A stretch of 10,713 nt of DNA from an uncultured Clostridia bacterium (GTDB taxonomy: Bacteria > Bacillota > Clostridia > TANB77 > CAG-508). Where the stretch lies: the NCBI GenBank assembly GCA_934154515.1, contig CAKPGD010000040.1, positions 1-10,713 on the forward strand, in the 5' to 3' direction. The notes under the pieces were generated by a model, which did no database searches, was not told where the DNA came from, and worked only from the letters and a program-made list of their open reading frames with translations. Shown one piece after another: positions 1-6,047 of this stretch. The position numbers and the translations under genes are program-made. Every line of letters begins with the position of its first letter. Position 1 is the first letter of the stretch.

Positions 1-2
1 TG

Positions 3-68
3 TTTAGTTTAATATCAAACTCACTAAATGCAAAACTAACAGTGTATGATATAACTTTAATAAAATAG
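3..68 (+). CDS. Possible 3' end of an unidentified gene (last 21 codons)
   Basis: The third forward frame is open from the window edge to a TAG at 66-68 and would end in the residues LNAKLTVYDITLIK. The other two forward frames hit stops within the first 12 bases. The mixed residue composition looks more like protein than the K/N/I-only translations typical of the AT-rich spacer around it. A long hairpin follows 32 bp downstream, as expected after a gene end. The stretch is too short to name a family, and chance remains a real possibility. Confidence 0.35.
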   Translation, partial: FSLISNSLNAKLTVYDITLIK

Positions 69-100
69 AAAAATCAGAAATATGAATTAATAATTATTAT

Positions 101-158
101 ATAAAATAAAACTAGTCAAAAAGTTAAAAGAAATTAAAGCTGACTAGTTTTATTTTAT
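101..158 (+). terminator. Long perfect AT-rich hairpin, probable terminator
   Basis: Bases 101-118 are exactly complementary to 141-158, giving an 18-bp stem with no mismatch and a 22-base loop. The loop-proximal half of the stem is ACTAGTCA/TGACTAGT. The loop-distal part is an A-rich tract opposite TTTTATTTTAT, so a T-rich tail exists on both strands and the element could stop transcription from either side. It follows the putative gene end at 68. The large loop is unusual for a terminator, and a small inverted-repeat element is the alternative. Confidence 0.5.
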
Positions 159-336
159 GTCTAAAAATGTAAAAAAGTTTTATAAAGAAAATAAAATTAG
201 ATTTATAATTTATAGAAATTTTTTAATCTTTTATGAAATCAAAGAAAATGAAAAAAATATAATAATAAAAAGAATTATACATAGAAGGAAAATAAAAACT
301 TCTAGTGTTTTTATGTACAAAAAAATCAAAAAATGA
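157..336 (+). pseudogene. Remnant of a ParE/RelE-type toxin (C-terminal half)
   Basis: An ATG at 157 opens a 59-codon frame ending at TGA 334-336. Residues 14-44 contain IRFIIYRNFLIFYEI followed by a charged turn and IIIKRIIHRRK. This has the pattern of the last three beta strands of ParE/RelE family toxins (R-x-x-x-Y-x-N-[YF]-L-I-F-Y-x-I ... V-x-I-x-R-[IV]-x-H-x-R-R). A full toxin is about 90-100 residues. Here the N-terminal half is missing: an in-frame TAG lies at 145-147 and the hairpin at 101-158 occupies the space. No ribosome binding site and no antitoxin gene are visible. The tail after HRRK does not match the family. I infer a decayed toxin. Because AT-rich DNA easily yields F/I/Y/K/N-rich peptides, the assignment is moderate. 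Confidence 0.42.
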
Positions 337-375
337 AAATTATGTAAAAATGTTATTAATAAAAATACTAAAATA

Positions 376-404
376 TTGTTAAAAGGTAATGTTTTTTATA
401 AAAT
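376..404 (+). promoter_or_regulatory. Candidate sigma-A promoter far upstream of dxs
   Basis: TTGTTA (376-381) and TAAAAT (399-404) are separated by 17 bp. Transcription would start near 411 and run through the hairpin at 422-459 into dxs, with a leader of about 250 bases. The match is fair, but AT-rich DNA gives many false -10 boxes, so this is only a candidate. I see no better one between here and dxs. Confidence 0.3.
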
Positions 405-421
405 TATTTAAATAAAATATC

Positions 422-462
422 AAATAGTGTGTAAATTCTAATCAATTTATGTACTATTTTTT
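422..462 (+). other. Stem-loop upstream of dxs, terminator- or leader-like
   Basis: Bases 422-437 pair with 444-459 over all 16 positions around a 6-base loop (CTAATC). Thirteen pairs are Watson-Crick and three adjacent ones are G-U wobbles, which work only in plus-strand RNA. A short T-run follows (TTT at 460-462, continuing the T-rich arm). It could be a weak intrinsic terminator, an attenuator, or a 5' stabilising hairpin on the dxs leader. The rest of the 463-645 stretch is A/T-rich with no gene or RNA that I can support. Confidence 0.4.
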
Positions 463-660
463 GTATGCAAGAATATATTAGAAAATTAATACAAATAAAA
501 ATATAATATCAGTAGAAAAAAAAGTAAAATTGTGTTATTATAGAAAATACAATAAATAAAATTATAAATAAAACCGCAACAAAACGTAATAAAAATAGAA
601 AAAATAAAGTAAGTAAAATATATAAAAACAAAACTAATAAACAGAATGGAAGGGTACAAA

Positions 661-2481
661 ATGGAAAAACTATTGGAACAAATAAATGGTCCAGAAGATT
701 TAAAAAAGTTAAATATAAAAGAAAAAGAACAATTAGCAGAAGAGATAAGAGAAGAACTAATAAAAACAGTATCAAAAACAGGAGGACATCTGGCATCAAA
801 TTTAGGGATAACAGAGCTTACAATAGCATTACATAGTGTATTTGATACACCAAAAGATAAAATAGTTTGGGATGTTGGACATCAGACTTATGTGCATAAA
901 ATGTTGACTGGAAGAAAAGACAAAATGAAAACATTAAGAAGCTTAAATGGGATAGCAGGTTTTCCAAAGACAAAAGAGTCTGAATATGATACTTTTAACA
1001 CAGGACATAGTAGTACTTCAATTTCAGTAGCACTTGGAATGGCAAAAGCAAGAGATATAAAAAAGGAAGATAACAATGTTATTGCAGTTATAGGAGACGG
1101 AGCATTAACGGGAGGAATGGCATTAGAAGCTCTAAATGATGCTGGAAGTAGCAAAACAAGATTAATAGTTGTTTTAAATGACAATGAAATGAGTATATCT
1201 AAAAACGTTGGAGGAATTTCGAAATTCTTAACTAAAATGAGAACAAAAAAATTCTATAAAAAATCAAATAACTATGTAAGAAAAGTATTAGAAAAAGTAC
1301 CTGGAATAGGAACAATCATAATAAAAATAGCAAGAAGAGTTAAATATAGTTTAAAGCAGTTATTTATACCTAATATGTTTTTTGAAGATTTAGGGTTCAA
1401 ATACTTAGGACCAGTAGATGGAAACGATATGGAAAGAGTAGAATGGGTATTAAATTTAGCTAAAAAAGAACAAGAAAAGCCAGTGCTTGTACATGTAATA
1501 ACTAAAAAAGGTAAAGGATATAAACCAGCAGAAGAAAATCCAGATAAATTTCATGCAACTCCAAGTTTTGATATAAAAACAGGAAAAGCATTAGAAGAAA
1601 AAAAGAAAGACTACTCAGCTGTATTTGGAGAAAAAATAGTAGAACTAGCAAAGAAAAATGAGAAAATAGTTGCAATAACAGCTGCTATGACGGATGGAAC
1701 AGGATTGAAAAAATTTAAAGAAACATTTCCAGAAAGATTTTTTGATGTAGGTATTGCAGAACAACATGCACTTGGGTTTGCAGCAGGACTTGCAAAAGAA
1801 GGTTTAATACCAGTAGTGCCAATATATTCGTCATTTTACCAAAGAGCATTTGACCAAGTAATACATGACATATGTATTCAAAATTTACCAGTAATAATGT
1901 GTGCAGATAGAGCCGGAATAGTTGGAAATGATGGGGAAACTCATCAAGGAATATTTGATTTATCTTTTTTCAATATAATACCAAACATTACAATAATGGC
2001 ACCAAAAGATTTTAAAGAACTAGAGCAAATGCTTGAATATGCAATAACTCTAAATTCACCAGTAGTTATTAGATATCCAAGAGGTGGAGAAAGTACGGAA
2101 ATTAAATTTGAAAAACATGAAAAAATAGAGTATGGAAAAGCAGAAATATTAAAACAAGGAAAAGAAATATCAATTATAGCTATTGGAAAAATGGTGGCAA
2201 AGGCAGAACAAGAAGCACAAAAATATGAAGATGCAGAAGTTATAAATGTAAGATTTTTAAAGCCTTTTGATGAAGAAACAATATTGAATTCTATCAAAAA
2301 AACGAAAAAGATAATAACAATTGAGGATAACATATTAGAAGGTGGACTTGCAACAAAGGTAAAAGAACTAATTGCAGAAAATAAAATAGAAAATGTAGAG
2401 CTTAATTGTTATGGATATCCAGATAAATTTATAGAACATGGAAGCGTAGAAGAATTAGAAAAAAAATACTTAAAAATTTAA
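661..2481 (+). CDS. dxs: 1-deoxy-D-xylulose-5-phosphate synthase
   Basis: Dxs condenses pyruvate with glyceraldehyde 3-phosphate to give DXP, the first step of the MEP isoprenoid pathway and a source of thiamine and pyridoxal precursors; it is a cytosolic thiamine-diphosphate enzyme. From ATG 661 the protein has 606 residues. Visible signatures are GGH (H43), DVGH (H74), GHSSTS (115-120), the ThDP/metal motif GDGALTGGMALEALN (145-159) with N175 in LNDNEMSI, the catalytic glutamate in GIAEQHA (E367), and DGETHQG (424-430). The C-terminal transketolase domain ends in YGYPDKFIEHGS. I chose ATG 661 over the in-frame ATG 646 because GGAAGGG (648-654) lies six bases before it, while 646 has no ribosome binding site. 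The protein stops about 12 residues after IEHGS, shorter than the Bacillus enzyme, so the last helix is trimmed. It appears monocistronic, with a hairpin terminator at 2497. Confidence 0.97.
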   Translation: MEKLLEQINGPEDLKKLNIKEKEQLAEEIREELIKTVSKTGGHLASNLGITELTIALHSVFDTPKDKIVWDVGHQTYVHKMLTGRKDKMKTLRSLNGIAGFPKTKESEYDTFNTGHSSTSISVALGMAKARDIKKEDNNVIAVIGDGALTGGMALEALNDAGSSKTRLIVVLNDNEMSISKNVGGISKFLTKMRTKKFYKKSNNYVRKVLEKVPGIGTIIIKIARRVKYSLKQLFIPNMFFEDLGFKYLGPVDGNDMERVEWVLNLAKKEQEKPVLVHVITKKGKGYKPAEENPDKFHATPSFDIKTGKALEEKKKDYSAVFGEKIVELAKKNEKIVAITAAMTDGTGLKKFKETFPERFFDVGIAEQHALGFAAGLAKEGLIPVVPIYSSFYQRAFDQVIHDICIQNLPVIMCADRAGIVGNDGETHQGIFDLSFFNIIPNITIMAPKDFKELEQMLEYAITLNSPVVIRYPRGGESTEIKFEKHEKIEYGKAEILKQGKEISIIAIGKMVAKAEQEAQKYEDAEVINVRFLKPFDEETILNSIKKTKKIITIEDNILEGGLATKVKELIAENKIENVELNCYGYPDKFIEHGSVEELEKKYLKI

Positions 2482-2496
2482 AATTTAAAAATAAGT

Positions 2497-2527
2497 AAAG
2501 CACTGTGACATAAGCCATAGTGCTTTT
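2497..2527 (+). terminator. Intrinsic terminator of dxs
   Basis: AAAGCACTGTG (2497-2507) pairs with CATAGTGCTTT (2516-2526) with a single G-U pair and an 8-base loop. It starts 15 bp after the dxs stop. The T-tail is short (TTTTAT). Confidence 0.75.
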
Positions 2528-2575
2528 ATAGTGATTATAAATTTATGGATTATAATTTATAACGTAACTGTATAT

Positions 2576-2613
2576 TAGCATATAACTAAAACTAGCATCT
2601 AAGAAAATAGCAT
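2576..2613. repeat. Three TAGCAT direct repeats upstream of the ylmH promoter
   Basis: TAGCAT occurs at 2576, 2593 and 2608, spaced 17 and 15 bp. The first and third copies extend into similar flanks (TAGCATATAACTAAA and TAGCATAAAATAACTAAA). They lie about 40-80 bp upstream of the -35 box of ylmH, where an activator could bind. This is a weak pattern in AT-rich sequence and may be chance. Confidence 0.25.
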
Positions 2614-2653
2614 AAAATAACTAAATGTTCTTAAATATAGTCAATGATTTAGC

Positions 2654-2682
2654 TTGAAACATCATGAAAAAAATAGTATAAT
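2654..2682 (+). promoter_or_regulatory. Sigma-A promoter of ylmH
   Basis: TTGAAA (2654-2659) and a perfect TATAAT (2677-2682) are 17 bp apart. The expected start is near 2689, leaving a leader of about 25 bases before ATG 2714. The TTG that could be read as an upstream start codon is in fact the first half of this -35 box. Confidence 0.8.
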
Positions 2683-2713
2683 TAATAATAATTTGGGAAA
2701 AGGAAAAGTAAAA

Positions 2714-3493
2714 ATGAAAGAAAATGATGAAGATAAATTATTAATAGCAAAAGTGATGGATAAATATAGATTTTGCGAAACAAGAAACAAACCTCAAACA
2801 ACAGATTTTTTAGATGTTAGAAATCAAAAAATAGTAGAAAAAATTTTAAAAAGTAAAGGAATAAGAAACTATCTAATTACTGGTGGATATGAGGAAGCAG
2901 AAAGAAAAGTAATTTTATTTTATCCTGAAAAGTTAGAAGACTTGTTAGATAATATCAATTTAGATGAATATATAAAAATAATAAGAATAACACTTCCTCA
3001 AGAATTAAAGGGAGAATACAACCATAGAAATTATTTAGGTGGACTTATGAAACTTGGAATTACAAGAGAAAAAATAGGTGACATTTTAGTGGATGAAATA
3101 GGAGCAGATATTTTAGTATTACCAGAAACATTGAAATTTTTAATTAACAATATTTCTAGTTTAACAAGATTTTGTAAAGCAAAAATAGAGCAAATAGAAA
3201 TTGAAAATTTAAGAAAAATAGAAATAAAAAAAGAAATAGTCACAATAACAATACCTTCAATGAGGGTAGATAATATAGTTTCAGAGCTTGCTAAATGTTC
3301 AAGAGGAAAAGCAGTGGGATATTTAGAACAAGAAAGAGTTTTAGTAAATTACGAGATTATAAAAAAAGCATCGAAAGAGGTGAAAACAGGAGATACTGTT
3401 ACTATAAGAGGAAAAGGAAGATTTGAAATAAAAAATACAATAGGAAATACAAGAAGCGGAAGAATATTATTAGATGTCGAAAAATTCTGCTAA
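2714..3493 (+). CDS. ylmH: YlmH family S4-domain RNA-binding protein
   Basis: The 259-residue protein matches the length and architecture of YlmH of Bacillus. An N-terminal alpha/beta region carries the family signature TTDFLDVRNQ (29-38) and ITGGYEEAER (55-64). A central domain has HRNYLGGLMKLGITREKIGDI (104-124). A C-terminal S4 RNA-binding domain spans about 183-243 (MRVDNIVSELAKCSRGKA, GDTVTIRGKGRFE). Family members bind the ribosome. YlmH in Bacillus has been linked to ribosome-associated quality control, where it can act like RqcP on stalled 50S-peptidyl-tRNA complexes; extending that role to this protein is inference. ATG 2714 is preceded by AGGAAAAG. The in-frame TTG at 2654 lies inside the promoter and cannot be the start. 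In Bacillus ylmH lies in the ylmDEFGH-divIVA cluster near the cell-division genes; here it is alone, with its own promoter and terminator. Confidence 0.88.
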   Translation: MKENDEDKLLIAKVMDKYRFCETRNKPQTTDFLDVRNQKIVEKILKSKGIRNYLITGGYEEAERKVILFYPEKLEDLLDNINLDEYIKIIRITLPQELKGEYNHRNYLGGLMKLGITREKIGDILVDEIGADILVLPETLKFLINNISSLTRFCKAKIEQIEIENLRKIEIKKEIVTITIPSMRVDNIVSELAKCSRGKAVGYLEQERVLVNYEIIKKASKEVKTGDTVTIRGKGRFEIKNTIGNTRSGRILLDVEKFC

Positions 3494-3511
3494 AACATAT
3501 TGTGAATTTAT

Positions 3512-3550
3512 AAGATACATCTCTATTGATCAGACAGAGATGTATTTTTT
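3512..3550 (+). terminator. Intrinsic terminator of ylmH
   Basis: ATACATCTCT (3515-3524) pairs perfectly with AGAGATGTAT (3536-3545), extended outward by three more pairs, with an 11-base loop and a run of six T's ending at 3550. It lies 18 bp after the ylmH stop. Confidence 0.9.
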
Positions 3551-3574
3551 GTTGTCTAAATTTTATGATTTATC

Positions 3575-3604
3575 TTGATAATCCATAAGGTATTGTGATA
3601 GAAT
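3575..3604 (+). promoter_or_regulatory. Probable sigma-A promoter of lepA
   Basis: TTGATA (3575-3580) and TAGAAT (3599-3604) are 18 bp apart, and TG at 3596-3597 makes an extended -10 element. The start would be near 3611, giving a leader of about 37 bases. The site lies just after the ylmH terminator, so lepA looks independently transcribed. Confidence 0.6.
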
Positions 3605-3647
3605 AAAAATGTAAAAATATAGACTAAAAGAGAAATGGAGAAAGAAA

Positions 3648-5456
3648 TTGAAAGACAGAAAAAAATACATTAGAAATTTTAGTATAATAGCACATATAGA
3701 CCATGGAAAATCAACATTAGCAGATAGACTAATAGAAATGACAGGAGTACTTTCTAAAAGAGAAATGGAAGCACAAGTTTTAGACAATATGGAAATAGAA
3801 AGAGAGCGTGGAATTACTATTAAATCGCAAGCTGTTAAAATGAATTATAAAGCAAAAGATGGATATGTATATGAGCTTAACTTAATAGATACTCCGGGAC
3901 ACGTAGATTTTAATTATGAAGTGTCAAGAAGTTTAGCAGCATGTGATGGAGCCGTTCTTGTAGTAGATGCAAGTCAAGGTGTAGAAGCTCAAACACTCGC
4001 AAATGTATATCTTGCAATAGATAATAACTTAGAAATATTACCAGTAATAAATAAAATAGACCTTCCTAATGCAAGACCAGATGAAATAAAAAAAGAAATA
4101 GAAGACATAATAGGAATACCAGCACAAGATGCTCCTTGTATTTCAGCAAAATCGGGACTTAATGTAGAAGAAGTTCTAGAAAGGATAGTAACAGATTTAC
4201 CAGCACCAACAGGAGATAATGAAGCTCCACTTAAATGTTTAATATTCGATTCTATTTATAATGATTACAAGGGTGCAATAGCATATGTTAGAGTAAAAGA
4301 TGGAACGGTAAAAGTTGGAGATGAGATATTGCTAATGGCAGCAAATAAGACTTTTATAGTTACAGAAGTAGGTTATTTCGAACCAGGAGAATATGCACCA
4401 TGTGAAAAATTAGAAGCTGGAGAAGTAGGCTATATTTCAGCAAGCATAAAAAATCTTTCAGATGTAAGAGTTGGAGATACAATTACATTAAATACGCGAA
4501 AAGCAGATATGCCATTACCAGGGTATAAAAAAGTAAATCCAATGGTATACTGTGGATTATATCCAATAGATGGTAGCGATTACGAAAACTTAAAAGTAGC
4601 ACTTGAAAAATTACAATTAAATGATGCAGCATTAGAATATGAAGCGGAAACATCAAATGCATTAGGTTTTGGATTTAGATGTGGATTTTTAGGATTATTA
4701 CATTTGGAAATTATAGAAGAAAGACTAGATAGAGAATTTGATTTAAGCTTAATTACAACATCTCCATCAGTAATATATAAAGTATATAAAACAGATGGAA
4801 CAATGGTAGAACTATATAATCCATCAGATTTACCACCCGCTAACGAAATATCATATATGGAAGAGCCATTTGTTAGTGCCGAGATATTAACACCAAAAGA
4901 ATATGTAGGAAATATAATGGAAATATGTCAAAATAGACGTGGAAATTATATAGATATGAAATATTTAGATGAAAATAGGGTAACATTAATATATGAATTA
5001 CCACTTAATGAAATAATATACGACTTTTTCGATAACTTGAAATCTAGAACAAAAGGGTATGCATCATTTGATTATGAAGTGAAAGATTATAGACGTTCAG
5101 ATTTAGTAAAATTAGATATTTGGGTAAACGGAGAAAGCGTAGATGCGCTATCATTTATAGTTCATAAAGACTCTGCCTATGATAGAGGTAAAAAAATGAT
5201 AGAAAAGCTAAAAACATGTATACCAAGACAATTATTTGCAATACCACTTCAAGCAGTAATAGGAGGAAAAATTATTGCAAGAGAAACAATTTCAGCAATG
5301 AGAAAAGATGTGCTTGCTAAATGTTACGGTGGAGATATTACAAGAAAGAAAAAATTGCTAGAAAAACAGAAAAAGGGCAAAAAGAAAATGAGACAAATCG
5401 GTAATGTAGAAATACCACAAGAAGCATTTTTAAGTGTATTAAAATTAGATGAATAA
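3648..5456 (+). CDS. lepA: Elongation factor 4 (LepA), ribosomal GTPase
   Basis: LepA/EF4 is a translational GTPase reported to affect ribosome biogenesis, initiation and back-translocation of stalled ribosomes. The 602 residues are full length. G-motifs are AHIDHGKST (15-23), RGITIKS (54-60), DTPGH (81-85), NKID (135-138) and SAK (166-168). Domain II, the EF-G-like domains III and V, and the LepA-specific C-terminal domain follow; the last shows CYGGDITRKKKLLEKQKKGK and ends in IPQEAFLSVLK. The start is a TTG at 3648: GGAG at 3637-3640 lies seven bases upstream, and the G1 motif sits at the usual distance from the N-terminus. The nearby ATG 3635 is out of frame. In many Firmicutes lepA precedes hemW/hrcA; here the next gene is convergent, so that context is lost. 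Confidence 0.97.
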   Translation: MKDRKKYIRNFSIIAHIDHGKSTLADRLIEMTGVLSKREMEAQVLDNMEIERERGITIKSQAVKMNYKAKDGYVYELNLIDTPGHVDFNYEVSRSLAACDGAVLVVDASQGVEAQTLANVYLAIDNNLEILPVINKIDLPNARPDEIKKEIEDIIGIPAQDAPCISAKSGLNVEEVLERIVTDLPAPTGDNEAPLKCLIFDSIYNDYKGAIAYVRVKDGTVKVGDEILLMAANKTFIVTEVGYFEPGEYAPCEKLEAGEVGYISASIKNLSDVRVGDTITLNTRKADMPLPGYKKVNPMVYCGLYPIDGSDYENLKVALEKLQLNDAALEYEAETSNALGFGFRCGFLGLLHLEIIEERLDREFDLSLITTSPSVIYKVYKTDGTMVELYNPSDLPPANEISYMEEPFVSAEILTPKEYVGNIMEICQNRRGNYIDMKYLDENRVTLIYELPLNEIIYDFFDNLKSRTKGYASFDYEVKDYRRSDLVKLDIWVNGESVDALSFIVHKDSAYDRGKKMIEKLKTCIPRQLFAIPLQAVIGGKIIARETISAMRKDVLAKCYGGDITRKKKLLEKQKKGKKKMRQIGNVEIPQEAFLSVLKLDE

Positions 5457-5482
5457 GAAAAATAATGATAAAAAATAAATAA

Positions 5483-5503
5483 GGCACCCAAATGCTGGGT
5501 GCC
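5483..5503 (-). terminator. Convergent terminator between lepA and the minus-strand gene
   Basis: GGCACCC (5483-5489) pairs with GGGTGCC (5497-5503), with one more A-T pair and a 5-base loop. It is the most GC-rich stem in the window. Read on the minus strand it is followed by a T-rich tail (TTATTTATTTTTTA), so it is a good terminator for the minus-strand gene. On the plus strand no T-run follows, so it would stop lepA transcripts less efficiently. It is the only candidate for ending lepA. Confidence 0.8.
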
Positions 5504-5515
5504 AAGGCATAAAAA

Positions 5516-5836
5516 TTATAATTTGTTAAGCTCTTCTTCTAAATGTTTTATTTGGTCAAGAGTATTTAAATACTTTTTATTGTATGTAGCGTATTCAGTT
5601 TCAAAATGCTGAATTTTTTGCAAGTGGTCTTTAAGATAACAGCTCAAATATATAGAGGAAACAACATCTCCTTTTGCTGCTAAATTTTGACGAACTGCAA
5701 GATAAGATTTGTTTTCTTCAGCACCTAATTTGGATGTTAGAGCATACGAATTAAGATAGGCAGCTTCTACTTTTAAAGAATAGATTTGTTTTAGCAACCG
5801 TTTTTTATGCCACTTTTTCAAAAATGAATTTATCAT
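5516..5836 (-). CDS. Small helical protein of unknown function
   Basis: I do not recognise this 106-residue protein. It has a strongly basic N-terminus (LKKWHKKRLLKQ, 6-17), no membrane segment or signal peptide, one cysteine (C66), and a lysine/glutamate-rich C-terminus with coiled-coil-like heptads (about 74-106, ending in IKHLEEELNKL). It is probably a soluble, mostly alpha-helical protein. The start at 5836 is well supported: a consensus AGGAGGT (complement of 5844-5850) lies seven bases upstream. A longer frame reaching 5923 overlaps the promoter and is not used. The gene has its own strong promoter and terminator and points against every neighbour. Its codons differ: both arginines are CGG/CGT where neighbours use mostly AGA, and CTT and TTG leucines are more frequent. 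This suggests a separate origin, possibly by transfer, although the gene is short. Confidence 0.75.
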   Translation of the reverse strand: MINSFLKKWHKKRLLKQIYSLKVEAAYLNSYALTSKLGAEENKSYLAVRQNLAAKGDVVSSIYLSCYLKDHLQKIQHFETEYATYNKKYLNTLDQIKHLEEELNKL

Positions 5837-5891
5837 AAAGTCTACCTCCTGTTGAAAAAATATTTTTGAAAATTTAAATGTAACTGGTAAG

Positions 5892-5920
5892 AGTATATAA
5901 TAAAAATTACAGAAAGTCAA
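5892..5920 (-). promoter_or_regulatory. Strong sigma-A promoter of the minus-strand gene
   Basis: On the minus strand TTGACT (complement of 5915-5920) and TATACT (complement of 5892-5897) are 17 bp apart. This is one of the two best promoter matches in the window. The start would be near 5885, giving a leader of about 50 bases. Confidence 0.8.
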
Positions 5921-5934
5921 CAATTATGTAAATA

Positions 5935-5963
5935 ATGAAATAATGAAATAAATAGATTATACT
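5935..5963 (+). promoter_or_regulatory. Candidate promoter of rlmB
   Basis: TATACT (5958-5963) has a weak -35 match, ATGAAA (5935-5940), at 17 bp. It is divergent from the minus-strand promoter at 5892-5920. The start would be near 5970. Because the upstream gene points the other way, rlmB needs a promoter in this gap. Confidence 0.45.
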
Positions 5964-5981
5964 AAATTTTATATAAAGATT

Positions 5982-6047
5982 ATGAAATTTAAGAAAGGAG
6001 AAATTCGTATAACAAATATATTTACACTATACGAGGAAATTATATGA
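5982..6047 (+). CDS. Possible 21-codon leader ORF overlapping the rlmB start
   Basis: ATG 5982 opens a frame encoding 21 residues (starting MKFKKGEIRITNIF, ending LYEEII). Its TGA overlaps the rlmB ATG as ATGA (6044-6047), the arrangement typical of translational coupling. An AAAGGAG at 5994-6000 lies inside the frame. No clear ribosome binding site precedes ATG 5982, and it would sit only about 12 bases from the predicted transcript start. It could be a leader peptide or chance. Confidence 0.25.
   Translation: MKFKKGEIRITNIFTLYEEII
6005..6034 (+). promoter_or_regulatory. Small hairpin touching the rlmB ribosome binding site
   Basis: TCGTATA (6005-6011) is the exact complement of TATACGA (6028-6034), with a 16-base loop. 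The 3' arm runs into GAGGA (6033-6037), the rlmB ribosome binding site, so folding could partly hide it. Seven mostly A-T pairs make a weak stem. Confidence 0.3.

Noticed and set aside
527..660. K/N-rich plus-strand open frame leading into dxs
   Set aside because: It has no start codon, is low-complexity, and arises from A-rich sequence; it runs out of frame into dxs.
646..660. Upstream ATG for dxs
   Set aside because: No ribosome binding site precedes it, while GGAAGGG is correctly placed for ATG 661.
509..799. Hydrophobic minus-strand open frame over the dxs 5' region
   Set aside because: It is the reverse reading of A-rich DNA, giving only L/F/I/V-rich sequence; it overlaps dxs and has no ribosome binding site.
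1944..2333. Minus-strand 129-residue open frame inside dxs
   Set aside because: It is a shadow frame of a well-supported gene, with no ribosome binding site and hydrophobic composition caused by the reverse of A-rich codons.
2533..2560. Imperfect direct repeat of GATTATAAATTTAT
   Set aside because: It is low-complexity AT sequence with no feature attached.
2654..2713. TTG start extending YlmH by 20 residues
   Set aside because: The TTG is the -35 box of the promoter, so this stretch is not transcribed from it; the extra residues also exceed the family length.
5837..5923. 29-residue N-terminal extension of the minus-strand gene
   Set aside because: It overlaps the promoter -10 region and lacks a ribosome binding site; AGGAGGT marks the start at 5836.
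5930..5953. AAATAATG tandem repeat of about 2.5 units
   Set aside because: It is short and AT-only, as expected by chance in this sequence, with no sign of function.
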